The notes under the pieces: model-generated
The model's input: the letters and a program-made list of their open reading frames with translations, nothing else
Databases searched by the model: none
What the model was told of the DNA's origin: nothing
Part shown: in pieces, positions 52,406 through 61,275 of the stretch
Layout: each line of letters starts with the position of its first letter
How positions within the stretch are numbered: position 1 is the stretch's first letter
Position numbers and translations under genes: made by a program
Assembly: GCA_036480375.1 (NCBI GenBank)
Contig: JAZGGI010000033.1
Span: 84,707 to 148,706 of the forward strand
Direction: 5' to 3'
DNA length: 64,000 nucleotides
DNA from: Candidatus Zixiibacteriota bacterium
Lineage (GTDB): Bacteria > Zixibacteria > MSB-5A5 > GN15 > JAAZOE01

Positions 52406-52828
52406 CTATAGCTTTTTGACGATCTCCACTTGGGTTCCCCCGGTTTGCGCCTGGGATACTATTAGGTCGTCAACGAAATTCTTTACGATAAATATCCCGC
52501 GACCGATTTCCTTCAACAGGTTTTCATCGTCGACCGGATTGTCAACAGTCTCAATATCAAACCCTTCCCCCTGATCGGTTATTATCACCCTCAACTCATT
52601 TGAGGTAATGGAAAACTTTACTTCAACTGTTTTTGATATATCCGATCCATTCCCATGCATGATCGCGTTATTGACCAATTCCGAAACCGAAATCGCGATA
52701 TCGGTAATGATTGATGGATCAATACCGGCTTGCGTGAATTTTTCCTCCAGATGCCGGTCAACTTTGGCCAAATAATCGGTGGAGGAAGGGATGATTATTC
52801 CGTCGGGTAATATTTCAGTTTTGCTCAT
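52406..52828 (-). CDS. RsbW-type anti-sigma factor / serine kinase
   Basis: This ~140-residue GHKL ATPase has the N box ELVNNAIMHGNGSD and the G1 motif ITDQGEGFD. A short lid and a third motif, GRGIFIVKNFVDDL, follow. It likely phosphorylates the neighbouring STAS protein and traps an unknown sigma factor or other regulator. The ATG at 52828 is preferred over the three-codon longer frame. It follows the terminator after the STAS gene, so it may be transcribed at a lower level than STAS. Confidence 0.88.
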   Translation of the reverse strand: MSKTEILPDGIIIPSSTDYLAKVDRHLEEKFTQAGIDPSIITDIAISVSELVNNAIMHGNGSDISKTVEVKFSITSNELRVIITDQGEGFDIETVDNPVDDENLLKEIGRGIFIVKNFVDDLIVSQAQTGGTQVEIVKKL

Positions 52829-52840
52829 AAGATACACTCA

Positions 52841-52870
52841 AAAAAAAGGCAGGCCGCTTCACAACCTGCC
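52841..52870 (-). terminator. Terminator between the STAS and RsbW genes
   Basis: On the minus strand GGCAGG / CCTGCC stems around an 11-base loop are followed by seven T. It sits in the middle of the partner-switch genes and could make STAS protein more abundant than RsbW. Confidence 0.7.
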
Positions 52871-52894
52871 GGATGCTTTTGGGGTTGTGGCATA

Positions 52895-53230
52895 TTAAAA
52901 TGAATCAATCGCCTCATCTACCGAATCAAATGATTTAAAAACGGTTACCAGTTTTGTGATCGTTAAAAGCGATTGAATCTTCTCGGTCACGTTTGCCAAA
53001 CGCAGCTCCCCGTCTGATTTTCTGAGAGTCGTCAATCCGGATATCAAAAGCCCCAGACCGGTTGAATTCATCCAGTCAACTTTGCCCAAATTTATTATGA
53101 CATTGGTCTTTTTTTGCTCGATCAAATCATGCAACAAATCATGCAATGCCGTTGATTCCGGCCCGCCCATAATTTTCCCTTTGGGCTCAATAACGACTAC
53201 ACCGCCTTTTTCGAAGTGGTTCAATTTCAT
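52895..53230 (-). CDS. STAS-domain anti-anti-sigma factor (RsbV-like)
   Basis: This 111-residue protein carries the family pattern LNHFEKGGVVVIEPKGKIMGGPES and VIINLGKVDWMNSTGLGLLISGLTTL. The Ser in the MNSTG loop is the phosphorylation site used by the kinase partner. Unphosphorylated STAS binds RsbW and frees its target. Adjacency to RsbW and SpoIIE-phosphatase genes makes the assignment strong. The target sigma factor is not identified; the ECF factor at 56935 is not adjacent and is not a typical RsbW client. Confidence 0.92.
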   Translation of the reverse strand: MKLNHFEKGGVVVIEPKGKIMGGPESTALHDLLHDLIEQKKTNVIINLGKVDWMNSTGLGLLISGLTTLRKSDGELRLANVTEKIQSLLTITKLVTVFKSFDSVDEAIDSF

Positions 53231-53497
53231 ATTTATCTCCCGAATATGGTTTGTTAGTGCCTCGGCATCATGGTTTTTGAATTTGACAACATCCCTTTTA
53301 GCCGATATACTCCTAAGTTACAATACCCATATTAGGGATTGAAAGTCAAGGTTTTTTTGGGTGGTGAGACCTGATGTCTTTTCAAAACCGACCTATTGCA
53401 TTTTAATAAACCAATTACAAGTTATACGGCCCCAATAAATCAGCGAAGGCAATGATAGAAGTCTCACTGGTTCGATAAAATATGCCCCACCTGGCCT

Positions 53498-54583
53498 CTA
53501 ATCCGGAATCTTGATCCTTTTGCCACCAATTGGGATTGCGGGAATCGGAGGAATGGGAGGCACTGGCGGCAGTTTAGGAAGAGGAGGTATTTCAAAAGCT
53601 GCAGGCGCAGGCATCGCCGGTATTGCCGGTAAAGCCCGAAACTCCGGCAAACCCAGATTGTGACCCGCGAAGAATCCACCTTCTCTGCGGAAATCCCAAT
53701 CATCTCCAAAAATCTCCATTATGGAATTACCTTTAGAAATAACCGCCGAACCCATTCCGACATCAATCTCTATTTCAAGGCTATATTCGGCATCGTCATA
53801 ATCCGGTGATTGGTAAACGCCCCTCCGAACCTTTTCCAATTTGGCGCGCCTGATTTTTATATCACTCAAAAGACCGCCATCGGTTTCAATCCTAACCGGC
53901 AAATCGCGAGGTATGTCAATCAGGACATCTCCAATTCCCACATCAATAATCGCCTTTCTATGTCCCGATGACTGTCCGTCAAAATTCAGCTCAACCTCAC
54001 CCGCCCCGCAGTTAAACTCAAAATTTTCGAAATTGGCGTATCCCAGGCCCTGAAATTCAAAATCACCCGCCCCGGCTTGAATGTTTAATAGTCTAATCTT
54101 TTCCGGATTCGGCTGCTCAAAAATTATTCGCCCTTCGGCCGCGCCTATATCAAGATTCAATTTTTTGATAGGTAATCCGGAAAAATCAAAATCGTATTCA
54201 GCGCCTCCTATGTCCAGATCAAATTCCCAGATATAATCCTGAGAAAATGATAACTGCATCCGACAATCGTCGATGTCGACATTTCCCCAGCGGCGAAGTT
54301 TATCGGCCGTTATAGTTAAACCCGCGGCCGGTTTGCTATCGTCATACTCAAATTCCACATCCATTTTATCCGCGTCATATCGGAGGCGGCCTTTCAACAA
54401 ATCTCCGGATCCATGTGTCGAAAATCTCAATATGGCATTATCCAAATCAGAATGAACAGAAATGTCTTTAATTTTGGAATCAGCGGGAATAATTTTATCA
54501 ATTTTGACAATATCCCGTGCAAATATCAATGAAGATATTATCAACAGTATCACCAGGGTAAAAGCAGAACTTCGTTTTAGCAT
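53498..54583 (-). CDS. Toast-rack-like exported protein with Pro-rich tail
   Basis: This 361-residue protein has a signal peptide (FTLVILLIISSLIFA). Its beta-helix-like middle (~110-290) is built from alternating strands LDIGGAEYDFDFSG, LDIGAAEGRIIF, IQAGAGDFEFQG and DVGIGDVLIDIP. This recalls the LiaF/toast-rack (DUF2154/DUF4097) fold. The C-terminal 45 residues are a Pro/Ile tail (PPVPPIPPIPAIP). It is the last gene of the ECF-sigma envelope operon. A role in sensing or reinforcing the envelope is inferred from its neighbours. Confidence 0.75.
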   Translation of the reverse strand: MLKRSSAFTLVILLIISSLIFARDIVKIDKIIPADSKIKDISVHSDLDNAILRFSTHGSGDLLKGRLRYDADKMDVEFEYDDSKPAAGLTITADKLRRWGNVDIDDCRMQLSFSQDYIWEFDLDIGGAEYDFDFSGLPIKKLNLDIGAAEGRIIFEQPNPEKIRLLNIQAGAGDFEFQGLGYANFENFEFNCGAGEVELNFDGQSSGHRKAIIDVGIGDVLIDIPRDLPVRIETDGGLLSDIKIRRAKLEKVRRGVYQSPDYDDAEYSLEIEIDVGMGSAVISKGNSIMEIFGDDWDFRREGGFFAGHNLGLPEFRALPAIPAMPAPAAFEIPPLPKLPPVPPIPPIPAIPIGGKRIKIPD

Positions 54584-54642
54584 AATACACCTTCGGATTT
54601 GATAATTAAGTTTTGTATTATATTAGACGGTAAAATCGTGAA

Positions 54643-55848
54643 TTAGGTTGCATCCCGGGAATCAGGATCAGGATGCGAAGAAGATGACGAAGGCGGCGGC
54701 GGGGGGACTGGCGGGAGATAACATTCATCAATTGGCGGAGGCGGGGTGACTTCCGGTTGAGCGGAAATATCCCGCTCTTTCGGCTTCATTCCAAATCGGG
54801 CGCTGACGACTGCCCCCATACCGATTGACACTACAATAAAACCGATAATTCCATGGGCGACATAAGCCAAAATCGCTAAGACATCTAAATTGGAAACCTG
54901 AAAAATCAAGGCACCATAACGACCCAATTCGATAAAAATTACTCCCAGGGCGCCAAATAAATACATCGATTCGCTCGTTATCCGAACGATGCGGCAGATT
55001 ATCCCGCCGATATAAATAGCCCCTGCGATATATCCAAGAAGGATCATAAGTGGAAACAGGATAACGACTAAAGGCAATAAAGGAATTCCGATAACCGTTA
55101 AAGTCAGTATTAAAATGAGCGGGATAAACGAAATCCATACCAAAAGACCCCAGAAAAACGAAGATATTACCGACGATTTTATCTTTTTGACTATACGCCG
55201 TAAATTGTTGGGCAGAAGCGCCAAAAAAACCAAACAAATAAAAAGCAAAAACCCGGTAATAATGAAATTCACGTATCCCGGAAGAAAATTTGAAATTCGA
55301 ATAACACGGGGCGACAACCTCCTAAAAAGTGGTATTTCTTCCCGAGCCCCCCTTATTTTCCCCCCACGTCGCCGTACAATTTCAGCCGCGATCACGTCTC
55401 CACGAACCTCGCCGCTGCTTTCAATCACTACCCGCTTCAGGCTGACAACATCCTGAGTGACCAGGCCTTTGACGATGACATCATTAAATCCAAAAACCGT
55501 TCCCTCGATTCTTTCGTCAATGTCAACGATAACATCATCGAAGAGCTCTACCAAATCACCTTTATAAATTTCAGTGCAGCGAATTTCGGGCGGCAGCAAA
55601 ATTTCATCATCTATCGGTTCATCGGTAAACTCGGATTCGCGCCGGGAGTATTTTTTATATTTGACGAACTTTTCCTCATCGGCATCATAATACCAGGTTT
55701 GACCGGTTGAGTCGACCGCGACGGTTTTATTGGAAGAATGAGTAATTCGGATAAACTTCTGTCCGGATTGTTCCTGGGCGGAAATTGAGCCCACTGATAG
55801 GAACAGAACAAAACCTATGAATAATTTAATATATAACCTGGTGATCAT
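54643..55848 (-). CDS. Bactofilin-like membrane protein
   Basis: This 401-residue protein has a signal peptide (LFIGFVLFLSVGSISAQ). A polymer-forming hexapeptide stretch lies at ~110-165 (VFGFNDVIVKGLVTQDVVSLKRVVIESSGEVRGDVIAAE). Four or more membrane helices follow (~190-345; FIITGFLLFICLVFLALLP, WGLLVWISFIPLILILTL, LLPLVVILFPLMILLGYIAGA). A Pro-rich and Ser-rich tail ends it. It starts one base after the upstream DUF4097 stop, so the two are tightly coupled. Combining a bactofilin-like part and a membrane domain is uncommon and suggests a surface scaffold tied to the envelope. Confidence 0.75.
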   Translation of the reverse strand: MITRLYIKLFIGFVLFLSVGSISAQEQSGQKFIRITHSSNKTVAVDSTGQTWYYDADEEKFVKYKKYSRRESEFTDEPIDDEILLPPEIRCTEIYKGDLVELFDDVIVDIDERIEGTVFGFNDVIVKGLVTQDVVSLKRVVIESSGEVRGDVIAAEIVRRRGGKIRGAREEIPLFRRLSPRVIRISNFLPGYVNFIITGFLLFICLVFLALLPNNLRRIVKKIKSSVISSFFWGLLVWISFIPLILILTLTVIGIPLLPLVVILFPLMILLGYIAGAIYIGGIICRIVRITSESMYLFGALGVIFIELGRYGALIFQVSNLDVLAILAYVAHGIIGFIVVSIGMGAVVSARFGMKPKERDISAQPEVTPPPPIDECYLPPVPPPPPSSSSSHPDPDSRDAT

Positions 55849-55849
55849 C

Positions 55850-56920
55850 TCAAAATTCCGATAGAGTTATATCTCCTGATCTTGTTATCAGCGATACTTT
55901 CGGTCCTCCATGACCAAAACTTCCGGTTATTCTCGTTTTGGAAAAAGAATCAATTGAAATCGGGACCTGGGTATTGATATCACCCGATCCCGCTTCAAGC
56001 TTTATCTCACCTCCGGAAGCAACCGGAATTAAAAACTCGATTGATCCCGAAATTGTTTCAACAAAATAATCTTTGGCCGAATTCAACTCGGTTTTAATAT
56101 TGATATTTCCCGACTCGGTAGAAACATCAAGTGCCCCAAAATCCTGTAAAATATTGATCTTCCCCGAAGTTGACTGGAGCCTGATATCGCCCTCGATATG
56201 CTTCAAATCTATACTACCGGTTGTCTGGCTCAGGACTAAATCACCGATAAGATATTCGCCCGTCATCAGCCCGGAGCTGTTGCGAATCTCGACGTTGCCG
56301 TTGATGGAATAAAAATTAACATCTGAGCCGTTGGCATTGATGCTTACTTCACCCTCAATATCATTCAGTTCCACCAATCCGGAAGTAGTCGTAATTTCCA
56401 GATCACCCTGATTATCCCGAATGATGACGTTACCGGCCGTGCCAGAGACAAATATTTTCCCGCGAATCCCGGTCGCCTCAATATTTCCCGATGAGTTGTA
56501 GATATCGGCGTTGCAATCAGTCGGAACCGAAATGACAAAATCGATTGAACCGTAAGACGGTTCGCCCGATTTGCCCAGAATTTTTTGCCAGAAAGAAGGC
56601 GACCGATCGTGAATTCTCAAAAATTGAGGCTCAATCGAAAAATGACCATCAACCGAGGCGACGCTGATCTGGACATGGTCGGCGATTAAATCAGCCTCAT
56701 CTTTACTATCGGCGATTATTTTTTTAACGGCGTCAACTTTCAATTTATAATCATTATTGGTCGTCAGAATAATTTTTCCATTGGCGTTGTTTATGGTCAG
56801 TTCCAGACCGGGCTCGACATTTATTATCTTTTGATATTCATACTCATATGTTTTCCCGAAAGATAACCCTGCCTGAAGTATGACTATTGTTAGAACTATG
56901 ATAAACCGAGACAAAACCAC
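55850..56920 (-). CDS. DUF4097 exported beta-helix protein
   Basis: This 356-residue protein has a signal peptide (MVLSRFIIVLTIVILQAGLSFG). From ~35 onward it is a regular right-handed beta-helix with rungs such as NANGKIILTT, NSSGNIEATGIRGKIFVSGTAGNVIIRDNQGDLEI, TTSGLVELNDIEGEVSIN and STSGKINILQDFGALDVSTESGNINI. These are typical DUF4097 rungs. Proteins of this kind often follow ECF sigma genes, and their role is unclear. It directly follows the ECF sigma gene here. Confidence 0.88.
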   Translation of the reverse strand: MVLSRFIIVLTIVILQAGLSFGKTYEYEYQKIINVEPGLELTINNANGKIILTTNNDYKLKVDAVKKIIADSKDEADLIADHVQISVASVDGHFSIEPQFLRIHDRSPSFWQKILGKSGEPSYGSIDFVISVPTDCNADIYNSSGNIEATGIRGKIFVSGTAGNVIIRDNQGDLEITTTSGLVELNDIEGEVSINANGSDVNFYSINGNVEIRNSSGLMTGEYLIGDLVLSQTTGSIDLKHIEGDIRLQSTSGKINILQDFGALDVSTESGNINIKTELNSAKDYFVETISGSIEFLIPVASGGEIKLEAGSGDINTQVPISIDSFSKTRITGSFGHGGPKVSLITRSGDITLSEF

Positions 56921-56934
56921 TTGTTAGCCTCCCG

Positions 56935-57498
56935 TCAGATACCTCGCAATCTCTTTTTCAAAAGCTCTCGAGCGCGAAATATCCTGGCTTTTACCGTTCC
57001 AACCGGAACTCCCAGTTCATCGGCGATCTCCTCGTATGATTTTTCTTCCTGATGCCTGGCGATGATAACCCGGCGGTATTTATTGGGCAAAGCGCCGATC
57101 GCTTCGTCAATCGATAACGCTCTCTCGCGCCGCTCCATTTCTTCCTCGGGATGATGCCGGTTATCCGGGATATCGATTGTTACCTGGCCGTCTTCGGTAC
57201 TTATCGGATTATCCAGCGATAACGCCTTAATTCTCTTTTTCCTGATATAATCGATAGAAGCATTAGCCGCGATTTTATACAACCAGGTCGAAAATCGAAA
57301 TTCGGAACGATAGGTTGTCAAAGAACTAAAGGCTTTCATAAAAGTATCCTGGACCAGATCGGACGCGATTTCCTTATCCCGTACAATCCGAAAAATAACA
57401 TGAAACACCGAATCCTGATGTTTCTCAACCAGGCCTTTATACGCCTTCTGATCGCCTTTAAGGGCTTTCTCTATCAGTTTATCGTCATCTATTGGCAA
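56935..57498 (-). CDS. ECF-type RNA polymerase sigma factor
   Basis: This 187-residue protein has region 2 (KGLVEKHQDSVFHVIFRIVRDKEIASDLVQDTFMKAFSSL, FSTWLYKIAANASIDYIRK) and region 4 (LPNKYRRVIIARHQEEKSYEEIADELGVPVGTVKARIFRARELLK). It redirects RNA polymerase to stress promoters. No anti-sigma factor with a zinc-binding motif is encoded after it, which is unusual. The DUF4097 and toast-rack proteins downstream may take its place or be its regulon (inference). A possible self-promoter lies at 57518-57545. Confidence 0.95.
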   Translation of the reverse strand: MPIDDDKLIEKALKGDQKAYKGLVEKHQDSVFHVIFRIVRDKEIASDLVQDTFMKAFSSLTTYRSEFRFSTWLYKIAANASIDYIRKKRIKALSLDNPISTEDGQVTIDIPDNRHHPEEEMERRERALSIDEAIGALPNKYRRVIIARHQEEKSYEEIADELGVPVGTVKARIFRARELLKKRLRGI

Positions 57499-57517
57499 CT
57501 CTTTGCCCTCTATCTAA

Positions 57518-57545
57518 AATACGTCACAGAACTTTGTTAGTTTCA
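57518..57545 (-). promoter_or_regulatory. Possible ECF self-promoter
   Basis: Minus strand: TGAAAC, 16 bases, CGTATT, placed about 20-45 bases before the sigma gene. ECF promoters commonly carry an AAC-containing -35 and a CGT -10. This is a suggestion only. Confidence 0.35.
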
Positions 57546-57631
57546 GGCATGGCGTTCCAAAATACCCTGTAACCGGTTAAAACACAATATAAATAACATT
57601 CGCCGGGAGAAACCCGGAAATACTGACCAAA

Positions 57632-57967
57632 TTACTTAGCAGTCCACAATTCGTAAGCGCGACGCAAATGTGGAATAACGATTGAGCCGCCAACTATAAG
57701 CGCGATTGACATAACCTCATCAAATTCCTCATCGGACACGCTCTGTTCCATACAACGGTCAAGGTGATAAGTTATACAATCATCACAGCGCAAAACCGTC
57801 GAGGCAACCAGGCCTAATAATTCTTTAGTTTTAACGTCGAGAGCGCCTTCTCGATAACAGGCGGTATCAATTCCAAAAAAGCGCTTAATATTAATATTGT
57901 CCCGATCGAGAATAACCCGATTCAAGGTTTCTCGACGCTCGCGAAAGGCCTTAATTTTTTCATTCAT
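57632..57967 (-). CDS. Carboxymuconolactone-decarboxylase/AhpD-family protein
   Basis: This 111-residue protein carries the CMD/AhpD-like core KELLGLVASTVLRCDDCITYHLDRCMEQ. The CxxC pair with the downstream His is the redox and proton-relay site of AhpD-type alkylhydroperoxidases. The later SIALIVGGSIVIPHLRRAYEL is a typical C-terminal helix. It would reduce peroxides with a thiol partner, or act as a thiol oxidoreductase. It stands alone between the isomerase gene and the ECF gene. Confidence 0.85.
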   Translation of the reverse strand: MNEKIKAFRERRETLNRVILDRDNINIKRFFGIDTACYREGALDVKTKELLGLVASTVLRCDDCITYHLDRCMEQSVSDEEFDEVMSIALIVGGSIVIPHLRRAYELWTAK

Positions 57968-58065
57968 GTAAAAAATCTCCTGTTTTAACGATTGGAGTTA
58001 TCAATAAAATTATGAGAAGGGAAAACTACAAGCGATAATTGTGGCGATTTGCCTTTTCAGATTGG

Positions 58066-59175
58066 CTAATCGAGCTCGCTAAGTCTTTGTTTTAATTCCT
58101 CAATTAGACTTACTGGTGTTGGGTCTTCATCGTTTAGAATTGCCAGATAAAAGCTTGTAAAATCAGCTATCTGAACGATTGAAAACAATCTTTGGAGTTC
58201 ATCGTCACCGCCAGAATTAATCTCAATTACTTCTACACCTTTGGCTTCAATCATTTCTTTTACAATATTCATTCGGGCTTTGATCATGATACGGCTACTA
58301 ATCAATTCATCGGAAGAAGTATAATCAGAACGATCCCTCAACAATATTACTATAACTTTGTCTTTGAGTAATTCTATGTTTTTCCAGCCGACAATTTCAT
58401 TATGATTGCATTCGGGGAATTGATTAACGAATGATAATACTTTAGCGTTTTCACTTAATTGCCCTTTAAATCGTATGGCCGCAGGAGATGTAAAACTGGT
58501 ATTGGAATAAATTATTGGGATTCTATTATGGAGCTTTTCGGCCAACTGCTTACACCGATTTTTTTCTGCCACCTTATCCTTCAAAAATGATTGCGCTTTA
58601 ATATCCAAATATGATGCCAGATTATCCAGATGCCGGGGTAGGTGATGAGAAACACCTAAATTATACAAAAGCATCATTAATAATCCGAATGAATACCCCA
58701 GTGCCGCTCGAGGCTGAAGACCTTTTTTCGGTGATAGAATCGGGATTTTTTTCTTGATTGCAAATTCACCAATCGCCCCACCGGTTGTAATTGCAAATAT
58801 TTTACATTTCCGAGAAACGGCCTGATACATAGCCATCAAAGTTTCTTCTGTATTCCCCGAATAAGATGAAACAATGACAACCGTTTTATCACGGGCAAAA
58901 TATGGAAGGCTATAATCCCGGGAAACAATAATCGGTATTCTGGGATATTCTTCCAAAACCGCACCAGCCAAATCTCCTCCGATAGCCGATCCTCCCATAC
59001 CGCAGATAACTATATTGTCGATTTTATCCATATCCGGAAAAGCTTCAGGATCAATTTTAGTTTGCTCCCAGATTTTAATCGCCTCCCGAATTTGATTGGG
59101 AAAATCGACAATGGCGTCATACATCCCGCCCGGATCAAGCTCCCGGATATTTTCCAGATTATCAAGAATGTTCAT
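58066..59175 (-). CDS. Bifunctional phosphoglucose/phosphomannose isomerase
   Basis: This ~369-residue sugar-phosphate isomerase (SIS fold) interconverts fructose 6-phosphate with glucose 6-phosphate and mannose 6-phosphate. Motifs are VICGMGGSAIGGDLAG, VSSYSGNTEETLMAMYQAV, LPYFARDKTVVIV, RAALGYSFG, and a conserved HNEIVGW region in the C-terminal half. The ATG at 59175 overlaps the ptsI stop as TAATG. A TTG nine bases upstream is a weaker alternative. It likely feeds mannose 6-phosphate to the glycan pathway. Confidence 0.93.
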   Translation of the reverse strand: MNILDNLENIRELDPGGMYDAIVDFPNQIREAIKIWEQTKIDPEAFPDMDKIDNIVICGMGGSAIGGDLAGAVLEEYPRIPIIVSRDYSLPYFARDKTVVIVSSYSGNTEETLMAMYQAVSRKCKIFAITTGGAIGEFAIKKKIPILSPKKGLQPRAALGYSFGLLMMLLYNLGVSHHLPRHLDNLASYLDIKAQSFLKDKVAEKNRCKQLAEKLHNRIPIIYSNTSFTSPAAIRFKGQLSENAKVLSFVNQFPECNHNEIVGWKNIELLKDKVIVILLRDRSDYTSSDELISSRIMIKARMNIVKEMIEAKGVEVIEINSGGDDELQRLFSIVQIADFTSFYLAILNDEDPTPVSLIEELKQRLSELD

Positions 59176-60941
59176 TACAGCCAACTGCCCTTCTTCTGTT
59201 GTCGTGTATATTCAGAAGCCTCACGCAGAGCCCGCGTTACTTTTTTGACGGTTGTCAATCTCATCAGGCGCGACACAAACCGTTTGGCCTGGATATAATC
59301 TATATGCGAAATCCAGTCAGCGACTCCCGGTATCAGGGTCGGATTCATCGACAGTTCATCGACGCCAAGCCCGACGAAAAAGGGAGCCATATTTTTATCG
59401 CCTGCCATTTCCCCGCACACCGCCACGGGGATGCCGTTATCATGGGCAGCCAACACCGTCATTTGGATCAGCTTCAACACCGACGGATGATGAGGGGTAT
59501 AATATTTGGCAACGCGATGATTGGCGCGGTCGGCCGCCATCGTATATTGAATCAAATCATTGGTCCCGATCGAAAAGAAATCAACCAGCTCGGCCAGGTA
59601 ATCGGCCTGCATCGCCGCCGAAGGGATTTCAATCATGGCGCCGACACTGATATTATCATCAAAAGGTATCCGCGATCTCTTCAATTCGTTTTTTACCGAT
59701 TTTATCAAATTGCGCGTCGAGATAATTTCCGGAGCATCGGAAACCATCGGCAAAAGTATTCGGATATTGCCCGAAACCGAGGCGCGGAGAATAGCTCTGA
59801 TCTGAGTCTTTAATTGCTTACTCGAATCAAGAGAAACGCGAATGCCTCTCCAGCCAAGAGCCGGGTTCTCTTCCTGAAGATTTTCCATTCCATCGGCATA
59901 TTTATCTCCTCCGAGATCAAAAGTTCTCAAAGTCACCGGAAGGGGGCGGAATTTTTCAGCAATACGGGAATAATTCTGATACTGTTCTTCTTCGGACGGA
60001 AACAATTGGTCATTGAAATACAGAAATTCCGTGCGATAAAGTCCGACTCCGATACCCAGACGAATCAAATGTTCATCCAGGGGTCCGGGAATCTCGAGAT
60101 TAGCCGCCAATCCGTAGCGATGACCGTCCCGGGTTATAGGAACAATGGATTTGGCGCTGCTAAGAACGGCAAACGGCTGCGAACGCTTGCGAGATCGGAT
60201 ACGCTGGTAATTGCGGAGAATACCCGAATCCGGATTAAGAATCACTTCGCCGTTATTGCCGTCAATAATCATTGTCATACCGGTTGATAATGATTCGGCA
60301 ATATTAATATCCGTCATAACGGCAGGAATCCCGAGGGAGCGCATGATCAATCCCATATGGGATGTCGGCCCGCCTTCCTCGGTCAAAAATCCGACGACTT
60401 TCTTTTTAGAATAAGACATAACCTGGCCGGGACTGAAAATCCGCCCGACCAAAACCGTCGACTTTTTAAAATCATTTTGAATACCTTCACCGACACCGAG
60501 GAGTAAAGATAATACCCTCTCAGAGACTGATTTTATATCATTTATCATCTGCCGCAGGTACGGGTCACGCGATTTTTGCAGACGGGATAGAGTTTCGGCC
60601 AGAATTTCCTGAAAAGCGTATTCGGCGTTGACTCGCTCATCCTGAATGGTGGCAATGACATTCTCCTGAAATTTCTTGTCGGAGGCGATCATGACCTGGG
60701 CATCAAATACATTGGCCCCCTGGTCTCCGATAGCGCGAACCGCCTTATTCCGGGCTAATTCCAATTCGGAAACGGTTTTTTCAAGCGCCGTTTCCAAACG
60801 AACCACTTCGGATTTAATTTTCTGCTGGGGAATCGCTCTTCTGACAACTTGCAGGGTCGGATCCCTGACTACCTGCACCTCACCGATGGCTAAGCCCCCG
60901 GAAACCGGGACACATTTTATTTTGAAATTTTCCTTTATCAT
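59175..60941 (-). CDS. ptsI: PTS enzyme I (phosphoenolpyruvate-protein phosphotransferase)
   Basis: This 588-residue enzyme has an N-terminal HPr-binding helical domain, the phospho-His site in GGPTSHMGLIMRSLGIPA (usual R replaced by P), and a C-terminal PEP-binding barrel with DFFSIGTNDLIQYT and the PEP/metal region VAVCGEMAGD. The length is normal. It phosphorylates HPr, encoded directly upstream. No EIIA, EIIB or EIIC gene is in the window, so the system may be regulatory or serve EII genes elsewhere (inference). Confidence 0.95.
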   Translation of the reverse strand: MIKENFKIKCVPVSGGLAIGEVQVVRDPTLQVVRRAIPQQKIKSEVVRLETALEKTVSELELARNKAVRAIGDQGANVFDAQVMIASDKKFQENVIATIQDERVNAEYAFQEILAETLSRLQKSRDPYLRQMINDIKSVSERVLSLLLGVGEGIQNDFKKSTVLVGRIFSPGQVMSYSKKKVVGFLTEEGGPTSHMGLIMRSLGIPAVMTDINIAESLSTGMTMIIDGNNGEVILNPDSGILRNYQRIRSRKRSQPFAVLSSAKSIVPITRDGHRYGLAANLEIPGPLDEHLIRLGIGVGLYRTEFLYFNDQLFPSEEEQYQNYSRIAEKFRPLPVTLRTFDLGGDKYADGMENLQEENPALGWRGIRVSLDSSKQLKTQIRAILRASVSGNIRILLPMVSDAPEIISTRNLIKSVKNELKRSRIPFDDNISVGAMIEIPSAAMQADYLAELVDFFSIGTNDLIQYTMAADRANHRVAKYYTPHHPSVLKLIQMTVLAAHDNGIPVAVCGEMAGDKNMAPFFVGLGVDELSMNPTLIPGVADWISHIDYIQAKRFVSRLMRLTTVKKVTRALREASEYTRQQKKGSWL

Positions 60942-61001
60942 TACATATCCCCGCCTTATGATAATTTCCCCCTCGTTATCTTATTATCCTAAAAACAATA
61001 A

Positions 61002-61274
61002 TTAATACGCGTCTCTGAATTTCCGTTTAAACAATTTTACCAATGCCCTGGACGCTTCTTTTTCATCGATCCCTTTAACTCTAAGAATGAGCCTGGTTCC
61101 ATGCTCCGCCGCCAATGCCATAACGCCCAGCATCGATTTGGCGTTGATCGTCATATCCCCCCCCTTTATCAAAAATATCTCGGATTCAAATTGCGCCGCC
61201 ACTTGAACTACCTGAGCGGACGGCCGGGCATGAAGACCCAATTTATTTGTTACGGTTACCGTTTTCTCTATCAT
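61002..61274 (-). CDS. ptsH: Phosphocarrier protein HPr
   Basis: This 90-residue protein has the active His in NKLGLHARPSAQVV and a Ser in the HPr-kinase site region (INAKSMLGVMAL). The carrier accepts phosphate from enzyme I. The Ser-46 region suggests that an HPr kinase could regulate it. No such kinase gene is here. It starts one base after the dprA stop and 60 bases before ptsI, within one operon. Confidence 0.95.
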   Translation of the reverse strand: MIEKTVTVTNKLGLHARPSAQVVQVAAQFESEIFLIKGGDMTINAKSMLGVMALAAEHGTRLILRVKGIDEKEASRALVKLFKRKFRDAY

Positions 61275-61275
61275 G

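Noticed and set aside
59199..60287. Plus-strand open frames inside ptsI
   Set aside because: Shadows of a well-conserved minus-strand gene with no family features.
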